Assembly (NCBI GenBank): GCA_964370215.1
Contig: CAYJIM010000038.1
Coordinates: 1 to 22,163 of the forward strand
Direction: 5' to 3'
From: Massiliimalia sp964370215
GTDB taxonomy: Bacteria > Bacillota > Clostridia > Oscillospirales > Ruminococcaceae
Length of the DNA stretch: 22,163 nucleotides
The translations under genes were made by a program, and so were the position numbers. Shown one piece after another: positions 21,830 to 22,163 of this stretch. Under the pieces are notes generated by a model. The model was not told the origin of the DNA. It was given only the letters and a program-made list of their open reading frames with translations, and did not search any database. Within the stretch, counting starts at the first letter, position 1; each line of letters opens with the position of its first letter.

Positions 21830-22163
21830 TGCCATGGTTTTGGTAAAGTTTATATTTTCAACCAATTTTACCCGTCGAAACCTGCTGTAGGGTGTGCATT
21901 GTATGCACAGCACCATTCACCGCCCCAATGGAAATTGGTTGCACACAAAAGTTTTGTTCCCTTTTTCAAAAGGGACAGGGTTGTGGGACGGCGTCCCACG
22001 GTCTTGAATGCCGTAAGGAGTATTTAGAGGGTGAATTTCAAAACAATCCGGTGAATTGTTTTGAAAGAGGGAGATTTTACGATAAAAAATCTCCCAGCGG
22101 ACAGCGTTCGCAGGCGTTTCCGACCAAGCACCCATATCTCGAAAAGCCCATCCACGAGTCGAT
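21830..22163. repeat. Gene-free hairpin and repeat cluster at the right end
   Basis: No coding frame is supported. In order there is a GTAGGG-type palindrome (21887-21914, GTGTGCAT/ATGCACAGCAC), a TCCCTTTT/AAAAGGGA hairpin (about 21958-21975), GTGGGAC-GGC-GTCCCAC (21983-21999), a perfect 12-bp hairpin TTTCAAAACAAT/ATTGTTTTGAAA (22036-22066), and GGGAGATTTT/AAAATCTCCC (22069-22095). A second copy of the GCGGACAGCG..CCGAC..AGCACCCATATC repeat (22096-22158) completes it. The dense succession suggests a composite non-coding repeat. Confidence 0.65.

Noticed and set aside
21809..22027. A 72-codon plus-strand frame at the right end
   Set aside because: It runs through the helicase promoter and several palindromes, has no ribosome site and has no recognisable sequence features.

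Overview
The window looks like part of the chromosome of an anaerobic, endospore-forming Firmicute, most likely class Clostridia and perhaps the Oscillospirales. The evidence is a spmA-spmB spore-maturation pair, a flavodiiron protein (FprA), a YesM/YesN two-component system beside a sugar-type ABC importer, strong AGGAGG-type ribosome binding sites, and TTGACA/TATAAT promoters with 17-bp spacing. This placement is inferred from gene content; no rRNA or other phylogenetic marker is present. Two 100-N runs (4397-4496 and 18791-18890) show a draft or metagenome scaffold. Exact 55-bp copies flank the second gap, so it is probably a scaffolding artefact.

Left part (1-4396): guaB (IMP dehydrogenase) and a ktrB-ktrA potassium-uptake operon, all on the minus strand. 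Upstream of ktrB is about 680 bp without a gene. It holds a good minus-strand promoter and a cluster of DnaA-box-like 9-mers: two perfect TTATCCACA in opposite orientations, three TTTTCCACA and several weaker ones. Gene direction changes from minus to plus across this region, so it is a candidate replication-origin element or DnaA-regulated leader.

Centre (4497-17184), all plus strand: an FkbM-type methyltransferase, spmA-spmB, then a probable regulon. The regulon consists of a YesM-like sensor kinase and YesN-like response regulator (overlapping genes), a lipoprotein solute-binding protein, two MalF/MalG-type permeases, and two unlike FAD-dependent oxidoreductases, the second with a beta-rich C-terminal extension. 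No transport ATPase is encoded here, so a shared MsmK-type ATPase elsewhere is likely. The simplest reading is signal-controlled import of a carbohydrate-like solute followed by flavin-dependent oxidation; the substrate cannot be told from the sequence.

Right part (17185-22163): fprA (minus), a nitroreductase (plus), and a DEAD-box RNA helicase with a DbpA-type RNA-binding domain and a basic tail (minus). The helicase has a leader of about 185 nt carrying a terminator-like hairpin. The last 330 bp hold only hairpins and repeats.

A family of intergenic palindromes runs through the window. Each has a GTAGGG... edge and a stem whose two arms change together. They sit mostly at operon 3' ends or between convergent genes. 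A second repeat, built on GCGGACAGCGTCCGC, forms the 3' end of the FkbM gene, lies at the edge of the first gap and recurs at the right end of the window.
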